A stretch of DNA of 64,000 nucleotides. It comes from Rachicladosporium sp. CCFEE 5018. Lineage: Eukaryota; Ascomycota; Dothideomycetes; Cladosporiales; Cladosporiaceae. The position numbers and the translations under genes were made by a program. The stretch is taken from assembly GCA_002077045.2 (NCBI GenBank), contig KZ111188.1, forward strand, positions 105,002-169,001, read 5' to 3'. Position 1 is the stretch's first letter. Each line of letters opens with the position of its first letter. Positions 1 through 10,956 of the stretch are shown piece by piece. The notes below the pieces were generated by a model. That model was not told the DNA's origin. It did no database searches and saw only the letters and a program-made list of their open reading frames with translations.

Positions 1-7
1 AGATGAT

Positions 8-297
8 CTACATTCCATCTCTGGCGATCTCTGTATAGTCGATAACGTAGAGGTGCGAGAGCATTGAGGTCACGGCTTCGGGATCGTCGTCGTAGAGAGT
101 GACTTCGCGCTGGTCACTCTCCTGCATAGCTTTTCATCAGCAGGCTTCTCTGATACTCGATGCCTACGCTTACCTTGAAGTTGTCGAATATCTTTCGGAA
201 GTACACTGAACGACGGCGCAAGATCACTTTGTGCGCGAACACGGAGCGACCGCTGTAGTTGATTGTGATGTCTGAGTACTTCTGCTGGTCGACGGCG
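8..297 (-). pseudogene. BTB/POZ paralog 1, truncated, at left edge
   Basis: The exon at 297-174 encodes the BTB core, with a DITINYSGRSVFAHKVIL stretch followed by YFRKIFDNF, the usual fungal BTB start. A GTAAGC...GCAG intron (173-122) follows and the next exon (121-8) continues as EVTLYDDDPEAVTSMLSHLY, matching the intact paralog at 2113-3025. That exon meets an in-frame TAG at 10-8, far earlier than in the intact paralog, which continues for another 170 or so residues. Either the copy is truncated or another intron starts close to the window edge. The first exon upstream of 297 could not be placed; a plausible acceptor (CCGCAG) precedes 297. BTB domains mediate protein-protein contacts, often with cullin-3; the partner here is unknown. 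Confidence 0.6.
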
Positions 298-963
298 CTG
301 CGGACGAGCACTCGTTAGCAGATTACTACCAGAGACGTTGCGAGGTGAGCTCATCTCAGCTTCACTCCTTCGGAGTTTTCGCGCATTGTTTCCGTGGGCG
401 CGCCAGCTGCCGTCGGACGGAACATTGTCTGAGGTTCAGCCCGGTTGTGGCGGCGAATTGTCCTCTTAATATGATAACTGCTGTGGAGATCTCTTGGTGG
501 GGAACTAGTGCAGTGTCTCGATCGAGCGACACGGAATGCAAGAGCGATACACCGATGCCAAAGCTAGACATGCATTACGAAGCTGATCTGCGACATCGAG
601 CAGGATTCTGATACCTCTATTACCGGCATCCCGTCACCCATAAGAGATCTGACGCGGTCTGCCACGTCTCTGCGTCTTGCGTATATGATACGGCAGGTGA
701 TTGAGTGCGAGGAAGCTTACGAGACCTCCTAAAGCGCTTACGCAGTAGCGGAGCCTGCCATGCACTACTCTTTCTCCGCCTCTTCGCATAACCGCATCCT
801 GCTGCCAACTGGAATCTACCCTTGAGCGAAGGTCTACAAGCGCAGAGAATGTATGCGAGCGCCCTGTCGCTCGCCGTCAAGGTTGAACATGCCGCAATAG
901 CATCGCAACGCTCCGGACTCTCGCTGAGATCCCAGGGCCCAGACTGACGGGCACGTCCTTGCG

Positions 964-1571
964 CTAAAGGCTCCCTAATCCAAGCGCGGTACGAAGCTGA
1001 GGAGCTTCCGCGAGCAGTGCTAAAAAAATGCTCCTCCTTACGAAGCTCATCGATCTTTCTGGCGCAGTATTTTCTGAACGTTTTGTGGAGGTATCTGTTA
1101 CTGCCCGTGACCCCTCCGAATACGATGCGTGCAGCACTGCAGAAGTCTTTCGCGATGAGCTCGAGAGGCGAGCGCTTGTCGAGGATCGTTTCAATCTCTT
1201 GTTCCGCCAAGACCGCGAGCTTGGGTATCTGGTACTTGTCGGCTGTGATGCAGACTTGGACATGCGGAGTGAGCCAAATGCCGCTGGCCGCGAAGTCGTC
1301 AGAGAGCTTGTAGTCTATGCCGTAGAGGTGCTGGAGCAGCGCTACTATGGCTGAGGCGGGATCGTCCAGCAGCAAGATCACGTGTTCGGAGCCCTGGCAA
1401 GTCATGGTCAGCACGCGACGCGAAGACTAGCGGTATCCGCTTCGAATTACCGGGAGAATGTCGAAGTTGTCGCGAAAGTACTTCGTTAGACACAGAACCG
1501 CCTTGTGGGCGAAGATGGAGCGCTCGCTGGTCTGGATGATGATGTCTGAGTTCTGCTGTTGGTCGAAGCCG
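964..1571 (-). pseudogene. BTB/POZ paralog 2, frameshifted
   Basis: Exon 1571-1451 encodes GFDQQQNSDIIIQTSERSIF and the BTB continuation ending at FDILP. A 57-nt intron (1450-1394, GTAATT...GCCAG) leads to an exon starting GSEHVILLLDDPASAIVAL, then LLQHLYGIDYKL and a helical region (TADKYQIPKLAVLAEQEI). After RKIDELRKEEHFF the frame aligned to the paralog is lost: the expected segment (LLAEAPQLRTALGLGSL, like VLTDVPELCLSLILHG of the intact copy) lies one base out of register. The break coincides with a run of seven A on the plus strand (1022-1028). The unshifted frame stays open to 620 but reads as low-quality basic sequence without the CPxC cluster of the intact paralog. A homopolymer sequencing error is possible for the shift, but the shifted frame also stops at once. 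Confidence 0.65.
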
Positions 1572-2112
1572 CTGGAGGGAGATGTCTGAATCAGCAATTT
1601 CCTAGATTGGCGATGGTACCATGAGATGCGCTTACGATTTCTTGATCGACTTGCAGTACTTGTTCATCGATTTGGTGGGTGTATCCGGCTCCATCGTCAG
1701 AGGTTTGAGATGACAAAAGACGAGCCGGAGCACAAGTGATGAAAGTGGCGTAGTGGAGCGACAAGTCTACGTGCGTGAACTCTTCGATACATCTTGGACC
1801 TTCCCGGAATGACGCCGATGCTTCACTTGAGTAGAGCGGATGGCAAGAGCGCCCCACCGGTGTGACTGAAGATGCTGCGTTGCGAACACCATCTACAGCC
1901 CCTGGTTCACCTACCACTCTCTACGTTTACGACAGTCCAAGACAGGCTAATGTATCTCACTGGACTTGCAGTTGAACACAAGGTGCCGCCAGGGCGCTCA
2001 GTCGTCCCTCCTATTTCCATTGAACCTAGGTATCGAATCCCTGCGGTGGCCGCCGTGCGCACCACCAATGTGCGGCCGCTTCCCAAAGACCGCAACATTG
2101 CATCGATGTCTC

Positions 2113-3025
2113 TTATATGACGACCCTCGGTTTCTCGATATACTCTAAGAAGTCCGTACTATTGACATCAGGCAATGGTTCGCCGCACTCGCAGTAGTCA
2201 AGCCGAATTCTGGGGTCCGCCATCGTGGCCTTGGCCATAGCAGTCTCGCAGCAAGGACATCGCCAGACAGTAACTGCAAGCCGATCGACATCCTCGTCTC
2301 CGTGCAGTATGAGGGAAAGGCAAAGCTCCGGAACATCTGTCAGTACTTCCGCGAATCTTGGTGACGCACGGAGCTCGCGAATTTTGTTCACGCAGAAGTC
2401 TCGGAACAGCTTGGGGACGTCAGTACTCTTGCTGGGCCTCAGCGTAAACGCAGCGCGCATCGGTTCGTATACTTCGCTTGAGATCAAGGCCTCTCGGAGC
2501 TCCTCACCTCTGAGCGCATCGCGGATCCTCGTGTACGCCCTATTTCTGAGGTCCTTGATGTTGTACTTGTCGGCCGTGGCATAGATGCGTAACTCGGCGA
2601 GTATCGAAGAAGCAATAGATGGTTGCTGGGTGAGAGTGGTGTAGTCAATGTTGTATAGGTGTTGAAGCATCGCAGTGACAGCGTCAGGATCGTCATCGTG
2701 GGGTGTGACTTCACTTGAAGATGCCTCCTGCACAGTTCGGTCAGGTCGATGTCAGGTATGGACTGCCGCAAAGCTCTGCTCACCAAGAAGTTGTCGAACA
2801 TCTTGCTGAAATACTCTGATGCCCGACAAAGGACCACCTTATGAGCAAACACGGAGCAGTCGTCGTACTTGATGACGACGTCGGAGAACTTCTTCTCATT
2901 GTAGCGACTGCACGGAAGATCAGTCAGTCTCTGCCAGCACCGCTTCTTGTGATGGTGTGCTGTTACCTCCACTCGACTGAGCCACAGCAGTTGCGCGCCT
3001 CTTTGATGGGCGCATTCCACGCCAT
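2113..3025 (-). CDS. BTB/POZ domain protein (intact paralog 3)
   Basis: Three exons can be placed: 3025-2967, 2907-2784 and 2727-2113, joined in frame to give about 265 aa. Introns are GTAACA...GTGCAG and GTGAGC...GTGCAG. Residues about 20-110 form the BTB fold (FSDVVIKYDDCSVFAHKVVL, then YFSKMFDNF and MLQHLYNIDY). The middle is helical (ATADKYNIKDLRNRAYTRI), comparable to a BACK-like region. The C-terminus has a putative metal-binding CPCC...CEC cluster (CPCCETAMAKATM ... YCECGEPLP). BTB proteins act as adaptors; no enzymatic domain is present. It is the only member of the local cluster that reads without a stop or shift, so it is probably the functional copy. Domain assignment is strong; pathway unknown. 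Confidence 0.75.
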
Positions 3026-5481
3026 GGTGAGAGTGTCCAAGCTGGTTGACGAGTGTAGTCGTGGAGAGGATGCAAATCAGTCAGAAGTGGATTCAGTGGT
3101 TAATCTTCTGGGTTCACCCATGTCAGTCGAACGGCTCGCACGGGGAGTCAAACTGGCAAGAGCGACCGAATATTCGCTGTCCTCGGCAACATGTCCCGCA
3201 GCCTTCAGGTAAGAACTGGCCATACGGATGAGACTGGTATGCTTCCCGCTAAGTCATGAAATTTCCGTTCATTTTCTCTCCGCAGGTCTCTATTGATGCG
3301 TCCGAAGCAGCTACGATCATCTCGAGATGATACATATGACCTTCCAAGACTAAGTTTGGCCATGCCGCAAGCAGGTCCTGCCTGTCGATACACCCACTGC
3401 TTTTTCTATGATATGCGCGTCAACGCCGAAGTCGCTGAGGCAAACGACTGTCTGCAGTGTCGTCATGTGGCCTGCGCCCAGAGCCAACTCACATCCTTTC
3501 AGCGCTCATTTGCGCATTGCTTCCGCCTTCGCTAGCTTGCTTTGTTCCTCGCGAAGCAAAACGTCGTTGCCATGGGCAATGGTCATGAGCGATGTACGAT
3601 TTGCACCGAGCGTGTCCCCAACCCTTTCAGCGTTCGCTCGCGTCTCCATGTATACGTACCGGACGGTGTTCATCATGTAACGGGCCCCGAGGTACTTCAA
3701 TATGGTGTTTCTGGCAGACACCCGCACTGCTGGCCAGGATGACTTGCAAGTGCTCATGCTCATGTCTGACTAACTTATGCTCGACCTATTTCCATGGTGA
3801 TGTGGCTGATCGACGGACTTTGTCCACCCGAAATGTGACGGTATGAAACAAAGCCGCAAACGTGCTCCAGCATCTACGGTATACACGCAAGATGGCGCCA
3901 TGACCGACCGAGTAGGGTTATCATGGATATCTCAAAGGTCGTAAAGCACACCAGATCGGTTGTGTACCTGATCCATTGTTGTTTTTGATAGGTCCAGCTG
4001 AAGCCAACGGTACCTAGGTATGGTGTGTCGAACTCATGACAGTCTATCTCGACTACAACCTTAGAGCTGACTCTCGAGCCCCTCCACTTCCAACCGCACA
4101 CTGACCAGCCTATCCCATGCAATGCCTTCTCCATGCCTCTGATCATACATGCAAGCGTCGCAATGCTGACCTCGCTCATGAATTGGAAGCTGCATCGATT
4201 GCTGTGGACAACACCTGGAGCGGTAGCGTGTCTTCGCGATGAAGCAATCGCGCGATGCGATACCACAGCATGAGCTCCATCACCATGACCACGAGGTGGC
4301 CAGCTTCGAATACCCTGCCGATAGCTGCAAGAACAACGTCGCAAAGGTCCTTGCCGTCCATGCCTATCACTCCGACGATGTCGACAGCGGGTTTCGTTGT
4401 GGTATTGTCAACTGATTGCACAAGGCTGGAACTCGATCCTGTATCGTCAAATTAGCCTCGGCGCTTCGATCGGTCACTTATTCTAGGGATTTGACCCAAG
4501 CTTCTGATTAGCTCTAAGTTTGTCTAGGCGCTGAGGCTTTGTATGCCGGCGCTGAGGCTTTGTATGCCGGCGCTGATCGAGTGAGATGCGTCTGGCTAGT
4601 GTCGCACGGGGTCGATTTGCTCGCTGTACGATTTGGCTCCAGTCTTATTCTTCAATGCTGGCGAACAGAAAGATGGATGCAGCAGAAGCTTGAAGATCAT
4701 ACCATCTTGAGCAATATATATCGACAAGTCGAGCAGCAGCGCCTCGTTCTCGACATCACAGAGCCTAAGGCCGTGCACACAAATAGACTGCAATGGTAAC
4801 TACCTAGTACAGTCATCTAGGGGTATGACACTCGGAAAGGCTACGGGGCACTCTCAGCTACGCTGAACCGCTCCTAACTGAACAGTGCTGCCAGAGACTT
4901 ACACTGATGCCCGACTCGAGTAGCCAAGGTCTTCGTCAGAATGTATTGCAGGTAGGTTTTCAGGTTAATGAGAGCAAGTAATCGCGGCGCCGTGAGTCAT
5001 TCCAGTTCCGAACAATGCGCCACCGGGGAGTCCTACTCGACGCCATCGAGCTATCCTGAAACCTCACCTCTAGCGAGAACAGCCACCCTCCATGATACGT
5101 ACATCTCGCGGAGGGGTAGTCTGGGCTCACAGAAGTACCCCTTCGAAGCACCTTCGGGGACAAGGCTAACACATAGGTGGCCATGAAGCTGGGTATTCGT
5201 TCAGCTGCAGCGCAAGGAGCAGCTGTGCGAATGCAGGCTTCGCTTGCTAGCTGATGCTGATCAAGCTGTAGTGCAGCCCGATCTCCTGATGTCCGCCGCC
5301 ACACCACCATCAGGCGCACCAATCACGTTGCAGACATCGCTTTTGTGGCGCTGTGCGCTCTACCCAAGAGAGGTATTCAGGTATAATGTGCTTCACCTGG
5401 GCAGACATCTGAACGATGACCCATGGTCTGGTGATCACTGACAGCTTTGTGGGCGGTCTTGGTCTACATGAGGGCAGCAGG
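3026..5481. other. Gene-poor interval with one minisatellite
   Basis: No convincing gene is seen in these 2.4 kb. Short open frames on the minus strand at 3763-3506 and 4421-4176 have helical composition but no recognisable motif. They could be decayed members of the local small-protein families. The only clear structure is the 21-bp repeat at 4527-4576. Confidence 0.4.
4527..4576. repeat. 21-bp tandem repeat, about 2.4 units
   Basis: The unit GGCGCTGAGGCTTTGTATGCC occurs twice in perfect tandem (4527-4547, 4548-4568), followed by the first eight bases of a third unit. It lies in noncoding sequence. Confidence 0.9.
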
Positions 5482-5489
5482 TATAAAAA
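5482..5489 (+). promoter_or_regulatory. TATA box of the Clr5-ankyrin gene
   Basis: TATAAAAA stands 88 bp upstream of the ATG at 5577, on the coding strand and followed by a pyrimidine-rich stretch, as expected for a fungal TATA element with a short leader. Function is inferred from position only. Confidence 0.5.
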
Positions 5490-5576
5490 GCGCGAGCTTG
5501 CCATCCTTAGCATCCTATCTCGATCGCATCTCCCACATCGCGTACAATAGTATCAAGGGTCTAGCGCCTCTTCACT

Positions 5577-7768
5577 ATGTCTTCACAAACTGATAAGTGG
5601 GAGGCTAACCGGCACGACATTGCAAAGTGGTATGTCGATGACCAAGAAAGTCACGGCGACATCGCTCGTCGCCTTGCGCTCAAAGGTCTGCATATAGGGT
5701 TTGTCGCTCCTCTGTCTGTGAGACGTCTGTCAGGCTTACTTTGTTGCGTAGTGCGGAGGCTGTCAAATCCCATCTCAGACAATGGCAGGTTCGACGAATC
5801 AAGAAGCCTCACGGGCTTCAACTTCTAGCTCAGTGCCTGGCATATAATCGGTCAATCGGTCGAGAGGTGGCATTCTTCAGGTTCGGCGAGCCTTTACCTA
5901 TCAATGAAGCGCAGGCATATCTCGAAGCCCACCCAAAGCTGGACTTGGTCAACATGCCTCTGCCTGGCCATCTTAGCCTCGTCTTGCCGGAAGATACCAG
6001 CAACGCCAGGCCTAGCAATTCTGATTCTATCAACGTTGCTACTGCTTCAAACCACGCTGATACCGCCGCAGCTCAGACTGCTGACCATGGTCAAAGTAAG
6101 AAGCGCAAACTTGCGGAGCTGCCGGCCAGAGCACGTCGATCTCCGCAGCAGACAAGAATACATCGACGTTCGAGACAACCTCCATCTAGTGATGAAGAGA
6201 GCGGCGACGAGAGCGAAGCTGAAGGTCAACCCGCTTCTGAGGTTGTCCTCGGCAAGCTCGATGAAGCAGCCTCATCTCTGGTAAAATTGCCTCGAGATCT
6301 AGGACTGAGCGAGTCTGTCGTCAACAAGTCTCTAGGGGAGCTGAGGGGGCTGCTCAAGCTCGCAAGGTCAGCTATACGGCGCAACCGAAACCGAGAGCTC
6401 TTTACAGATCTTGGTCCGCTACACTGCGCTGCTCGCGAGGACAACGAAGAGATTGTGGCTCTTCTGCTCGCAAATGAAGACATAGAGGTCAACGCGAAGG
6501 GGGGCGCCGGCTTTACTGCGCTTCATCTGGCTGCATACGAGGCAAGCTTCAAAGCGATGCAGGCCCTTCTCTTGCATCCGGAGATTGATATCGATGCCTG
6601 CGATGACGGAGGACTTACGCCGCTTGTTTTGGCTATCAATAGTAGAAACAAAGACGCCGTGCGGTGCTCTCTACTTTTGATTGAGCGTGGAGCTGACGTC
6701 GACAAAGACCTTCCATGCCAAACTTCTGTGCTCCATCAAGCCTGCCGGATCAAAGACATGGAACTTGTCATTCCTCGAATCATCGCGAACACGAAGCGTA
6801 TCAACGCTCAGGATGATTCAGGCCACACTGCCCTGCATATCGCAATCGGGCTGAAGCACTGGAAGTACGCTGAAGCATTGATCAACGCTGGAGCCGACCT
6901 CAACATCCAGGCTGAGGTGGACGATTTCACTCCACTTCATACCGCATGCGTCCATGCGAGCGAGAGCTTCCTTCTTGCGATGGTAGCTAGGGCAGACGCT
7001 GATTGTACGATTAGCGCCGAAGGGGGAAGGACAGCTCTGCACCTCCTCTGTCAGAGGGAGCTTTGTGCTGTGAGTGAAGCAGTGCTGCAGAAGCCTGGAG
7101 TCAACATCAACGCTCAGCAAACGGATGGTGTTACGCCATTGATAGTTGCCGCAGAGAACGGCGCGTTCGATACTGTCAAGATGCTGTTGTATCACAAGGC
7201 TGATCCAGGTATTACACACGAAATGGGGGATACCGCCCTCACTATAGCGATCACCAGGAAGCACACCAAGATAGCAAAGCTGCTCATCGAGAGTGGGAGC
7301 CCTCTCAATCCACATTACAAGACGCGAGCGTATCACAAGGCAGCGTTCATGACCACACGAATCGCACAGGAGATGTCGTCAATCGCAGCACGCATGGTAC
7401 AGCGGTCTCGCAATCAGGCCAATGATGGCACTAATTCGGCACGTCGAAGCAACGCATTCGACGGCCCGCAGCAATCTCGGAGAGGCCAACAGTCATCTGC
7501 AGCAGACAGCACGAACCTGCAGGCTCTTCAAGCGGAGAATGCACACTTGCGACAGCTCATCGGAAGTAATTCAAACCTTTTCCCGGCCAACGGCTCCGTT
7601 ATGAACAATGATCAATCATCGTTCCCATCTCAATGGGATTGGCATAGCTTGCCAGCGCTCAACTACAGCTCCTGGCCCTCAAATTTCCCGCTAGCTGATA
7701 CCGATGTTCCGATGCAGCAGTACGGCTATTTCGACGCTTCAGACATGGGTAGAGCCCCAGGGCTGTAG
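5577..7768 (+). CDS. Clr5-domain ankyrin repeat protein
   Basis: Two exons (5577-5698 and 5752-7768; intron GTTTGT...GCGTAG, 53 nt) give about 712 aa. Residues about 8-60 match the fungal Clr5 DNA-binding-like domain: KWEANRHDIAKWYVDDQ and, across the splice, AEAVKSHLRQWQVRRIKK. A basic stretch near residue 155 (KKRKLAELPARARR) looks like a nuclear localisation signal. Residues about 260-563 hold roughly eight to nine ankyrin repeats with the usual TALHLA / TPL signatures (FTALHLAAYEASF, HTALHIAIGLKHW, FTPLHTACVHASE). The tail is serine/glutamine rich with a short helix (LQALQAENAHLRQLI). Clr5 plus ankyrin proteins are common in Pezizomycotina, presumably nuclear scaffold or regulatory proteins; the exact role is unknown. 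It sits inside the BTB cluster, on the opposite strand. Confidence 0.8.
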
Positions 7769-8002
7769 ATCTATGTCGACTGCGACTTCACTTTACCGAT
7801 TACAACGTTGTGCACACCTCAAGATGTTGAGTCATGATGATGGGTTCGACGTTGGTATACGACTGAAAAGTGACCCTTTGCAAGAGACAGCTCAGTCTGC
7901 GAAGAGCGTTGCAGCTTTGAAGTGCTTTCATGGCTGTTAGACTGATAGGACCTTCGGTACGTGATCTAGCGTTCTCTGGCCCAAACCGGGCAAACCACAA
8001 GT

Positions 8003-8345
8003 TTACGTCGTGATGTAGGCTTCAATCAGATGCAGCGGAGGGAGTAGTGCGTCCAGCTTCAAGTACGGTGTGAGCGGAGGTACGCCGTACAGCTCGAGGC
8101 GCAATGTGTGTCGTGCGCTGGGAGGGTCATCGTACAGCGTGACCTCGCGCTGGCGGCTCTGATGGCACTTAAGGTCAGTATGCGTGACTTACAGGGGCCT
8201 GGCATATGACAGGCGACCTCCCGGCGTCTTCTTGAACATCTCACGGCAGTAAGACGATCCACGTGCGAGGAAGATCTTGTGCAGGTAGAATCGGCGGCCG
8301 CTCCAGTTGACGATGACATCGGAGAACTCGCGCTCGTCAAAGCCG
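8003..8345 (-). pseudogene. BTB/POZ paralog 4, truncated relic
   Basis: An exon starting at 8345, after a good GTAAGT...TCTAG intron, encodes GFDEREFSDVIVNWSGRRFY and SSYCREMFKKTPG, clearly the BTB start of this family. The next block carries the family signature EVTLYDDPPSARHT but diverges immediately afterwards, and ends with a TAA at 8003-8005, so no helical or CPxC region follows. The donor that would join the two blocks is unclear: the best GTAAGT leaves only a 34-nt intron and the wrong phase. The copy therefore looks broken. Upstream coding sequence may extend to about 8550 but is not supported by a motif. Confidence 0.55.
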
Positions 8346-8851
8346 CTAGACGCAGCAACGTCAGTAGTGGAAAGCTCAGGGTGAAGCCGCCAGGTGTACT
8401 TACCTCTGCTTGTATGCGTCGCTTGTTTTGTATGGCTCAGTCGCCATGGCTGCTGATCCGCCGGCGTTTTAATTATGTTGTGGATATGCAAGGCGTAACG
8501 TAGTAGAGGTAGAAGTCGGCATTGCAGATCTTGGGAGGTGCCTAGCTTCACTGCAAAATGGCAGGAGCGACCCGTAGCTCGCCAAAACCAAGGTCAATCT
8601 CTCATTCTCTCATACTGCGACCAAGCCCGAAGTCAGCCACATCTAAAGCACAGATTTGCTCATGCAGCTGGAAGTCTTCAATCGGCCTGATCATACCTAT
8701 GCCCGACGGCCATTCACGTCCAGCGCCGCACAGCACGAATTTGCCTCTTCTTACTCTCGGCCAGAAGCGACATTGACCAGTCAGGCTACATTCGAGTGCG
8801 TCCGCGCTACAATTTCCCTGCAACCCTCTATCACACCAATTGACACCCGCC

Positions 8852-9778
8852 TTACATGTCAGATGCCTGTACCATGTCGGTCGTCACAGCACAAGCCAAG
8901 TCTTCTCTCAACTGATCCACATCCCAGTGACACTTATCGGTAATGACGCCCTCGAAGAGCAGCCTGCACTGCGGACACGACTTCAGCGCCGCGCTAAATG
9001 CGTTAGTACAGGTATCTTGCGTGCGGCGATGCTCGCACCGCGGACAGGTGTAGACTTTAACCGTATCGCCCAGAGCCTGGCTGAAGTTGAATAGCACGTC
9101 GGCAGCCAAATCGGGCGTGTCTGCTAGCAGGCTCCGCAGGGCAGTCCGGGAAGACTCCTGACCCCAGCTCTGGAGACTCGAAGCACAGATCCTCACCAGA
9201 GCCGGGCGGAAAAGTCCATCTGTATTCGGAGTGTTCGCAAAGATGGTCCGGATAGTGGCGTCGATGTCTTCACCGTACACCATCCAGCCTGTCGCTGAGC
9301 AGTTTTCGTCGTCGTCGAACAGAGTGTCCTAGATCGCTTGCTTCAGATCTTCCAAGCCATACTTCTCCGCGACTAGATAGACTTGAGCATGCGGAAGTAG
9401 CGCATCGTCTCCCGCCTCGGTCTCGGTTGGCGGCAAGTAGTATAGACCGTAGATGTGACGGAGCTTTGCAAGGACAGCGGGTGGGTGGTCACCATGTAGC
9501 TCGATGGAGCTCTGGCCGGTTTCCTATATCCTCGGTCAGCACTCTCCTCTTGGTTCTCTGAGACTCCATGCACCACTGACCGTAAAGTCTCCAGTCAATA
9601 GCTTGCGAAACTATGCCGATCCGCGACAGAGGATGACACGATGGGCGAAGATCTCCTTATCCCCGAATTTGATCTTGACATCGGAAAGCTCTTCGTTGTC
9701 TAAATACCTGCGCAGCATCATCAGCGACATGCCCGCGAAGCGTTGGTGGATGGCGTACGACATTGTCTCAGCAGCCAT
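8852..9778 (-). pseudogene. BTB/POZ paralog 5 with two in-frame stops
   Basis: From an ATG at 9778 the frame reads LDNEELSDVKIKFGDKEIFA and HRVILCRGSA, a normal BTB start, then meets TAG at 9613-9611 exactly where the family has a tyrosine before FRKLL. After an intron (GTCAGT...GATATAG) the frame continues through LRHIYGLYYLPP and VYLVAEKYGLEDLKQAI to a second TAG at 9331-9329, and then runs open to 8852. The C-terminal part has two CPxC pairs (CPRCEHRRTQD, CPQCRLLF), a zinc-ribbon-like feature also hinted at in the intact paralog. Because only two point changes interrupt an otherwise well-kept frame, inactivation looks recent. Confidence 0.7.
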
Positions 9779-10154
9779 TGTAATGATGCGAGTGAATCAC
9801 GTAGGTTCTGCAGCTTGTGATGTGGAAAAGAGTTAGCGCCGAACTGAAGTGGATCCTAGAAGAGCTGGTGGTAAAGCTCGCGGCAGGTGCAAACGTGGCT
9901 GTGTAGTGCAAGTTTTCTGTTACTACCGATCCGCCAATTCCGTGAGAGTAACACTTGCTGCCTTACTCGTAATCTACCGACACGTCGAGACGTTGCGTGC
10001 TTCTTCGTTTGTACAGACCCTCGGGGACGAGCTTTTGACCAATGCAACTTTATGTACACCTATGCCCTATCACATGTTCCCCAAACGCCTCCCAATGCAC
10101 CTCTGCACACTCATACGCACGCTCATATGTACACACACATCCTGCTCGTCCTCC

Positions 10155-10578
10155 CTACCAGCTCGCCTTCTTCACCCCCGGTATATTCCCTGCCAGCGCA
10201 TTCAACCGGAACTGATACCGCGCCATCCTGAGCTCCCTGAACACACCCCTTCCCTTGCCTCCCATGATACATCGATTCCGGATTTGCGTGGGTCGGGTGT
10301 AGCAGTGCATTTGGCTGAGTTGGAGTTGCGCTTGAGCTCGTGTCCGTTGGGGAAGGGAAGTGTTTCGGATGGTGTAGCGGAGGGCTTGACTATGAGGCAG
10401 ACATTAGCATCGAGCGGAGACGAGAAAAGGAAAGGGAGAAGGGCAGCAACAGAAGAATGGAGATGGCATACCGTTCAGGCTCATGGGCTTCGAAGACTTT
10501 CCGCTTAGTGTGATCGCGGATGTTCATGATATTGACGAAGCAGCCGAGATCGAGCTTTTTGGCGCGGAATTGAGCCAT
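10155..10578 (-). CDS. MRP2: Mitochondrial small-subunit ribosomal protein uS14m
   Basis: Two exons, 10578-10472 and 10389-10155, separated by an 82-nt intron (GTATGC...CATAG), give 113 aa. The sequence is highly typical of fungal mitochondrial S14: MAQFRAKKLDLGCFVN at the start, RDHTKRKVFEAHEPERQALR across the splice, then LQLSQMHCYTRPTQIRNRC and GKGRGVFRELRMARYQFRLN, ending GNIPGVKKASW. It is a structural protein of the mitochondrial 30S-type subunit head. The start at 10578 is chosen because homologs begin at M-x2-FRAKKLD; an upstream in-frame ATG would add a non-family leader. It is divergent from the gene starting at 10957 and shares a promoter region of under 400 bp with it. Confidence 0.95.
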
Positions 10579-10956
10579 GGCGACGATATGATAGCAAGAT
10601 GCGCTGTTGAGGTTGATGTCGTTGCAGACGGGGGTGTAGGTCACGCCAAGCCATACTGAAGAAAGCTTGGACCTTCACCTACGCCAGTCATCACTATAAT
10701 ACTCTTCCTCCGAATGCCTACCTGTAAAAGTACAATGTTAATACCTATGACTTCTCTCGCGCTCTCGGTGGTCTCTGCTTGCAACTAGCTCGAGGTCGAA
10801 ACCACAGAACACCGCGAATGATGTGAGTGGTCGCCACCTTTCCTTGCCTCTTGTCTGTCCTGATATTACCTACGTTCCTCTTGGCCAGCAACGCGTATCC
10901 CACAATCGCTGCTCGCCAACCACCGGTAGCAGACTCGTGAGATCCATGAAGGCGCA

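Noticed and set aside
3506..3763. Minus-strand 85-aa helical frame considered as another family A copy
   Set aside because: It lacks the W-x2-F-x2-H-E motif, the following intron and the C-terminal helix.
10390..10644. Minus-strand frame that at first looked like a cyanovirin-type (CVNH) domain
   Set aside because: After splicing out the 82-nt intron, the sequence is clearly mitochondrial ribosomal protein uS14; the first residues of the frame are upstream leader.
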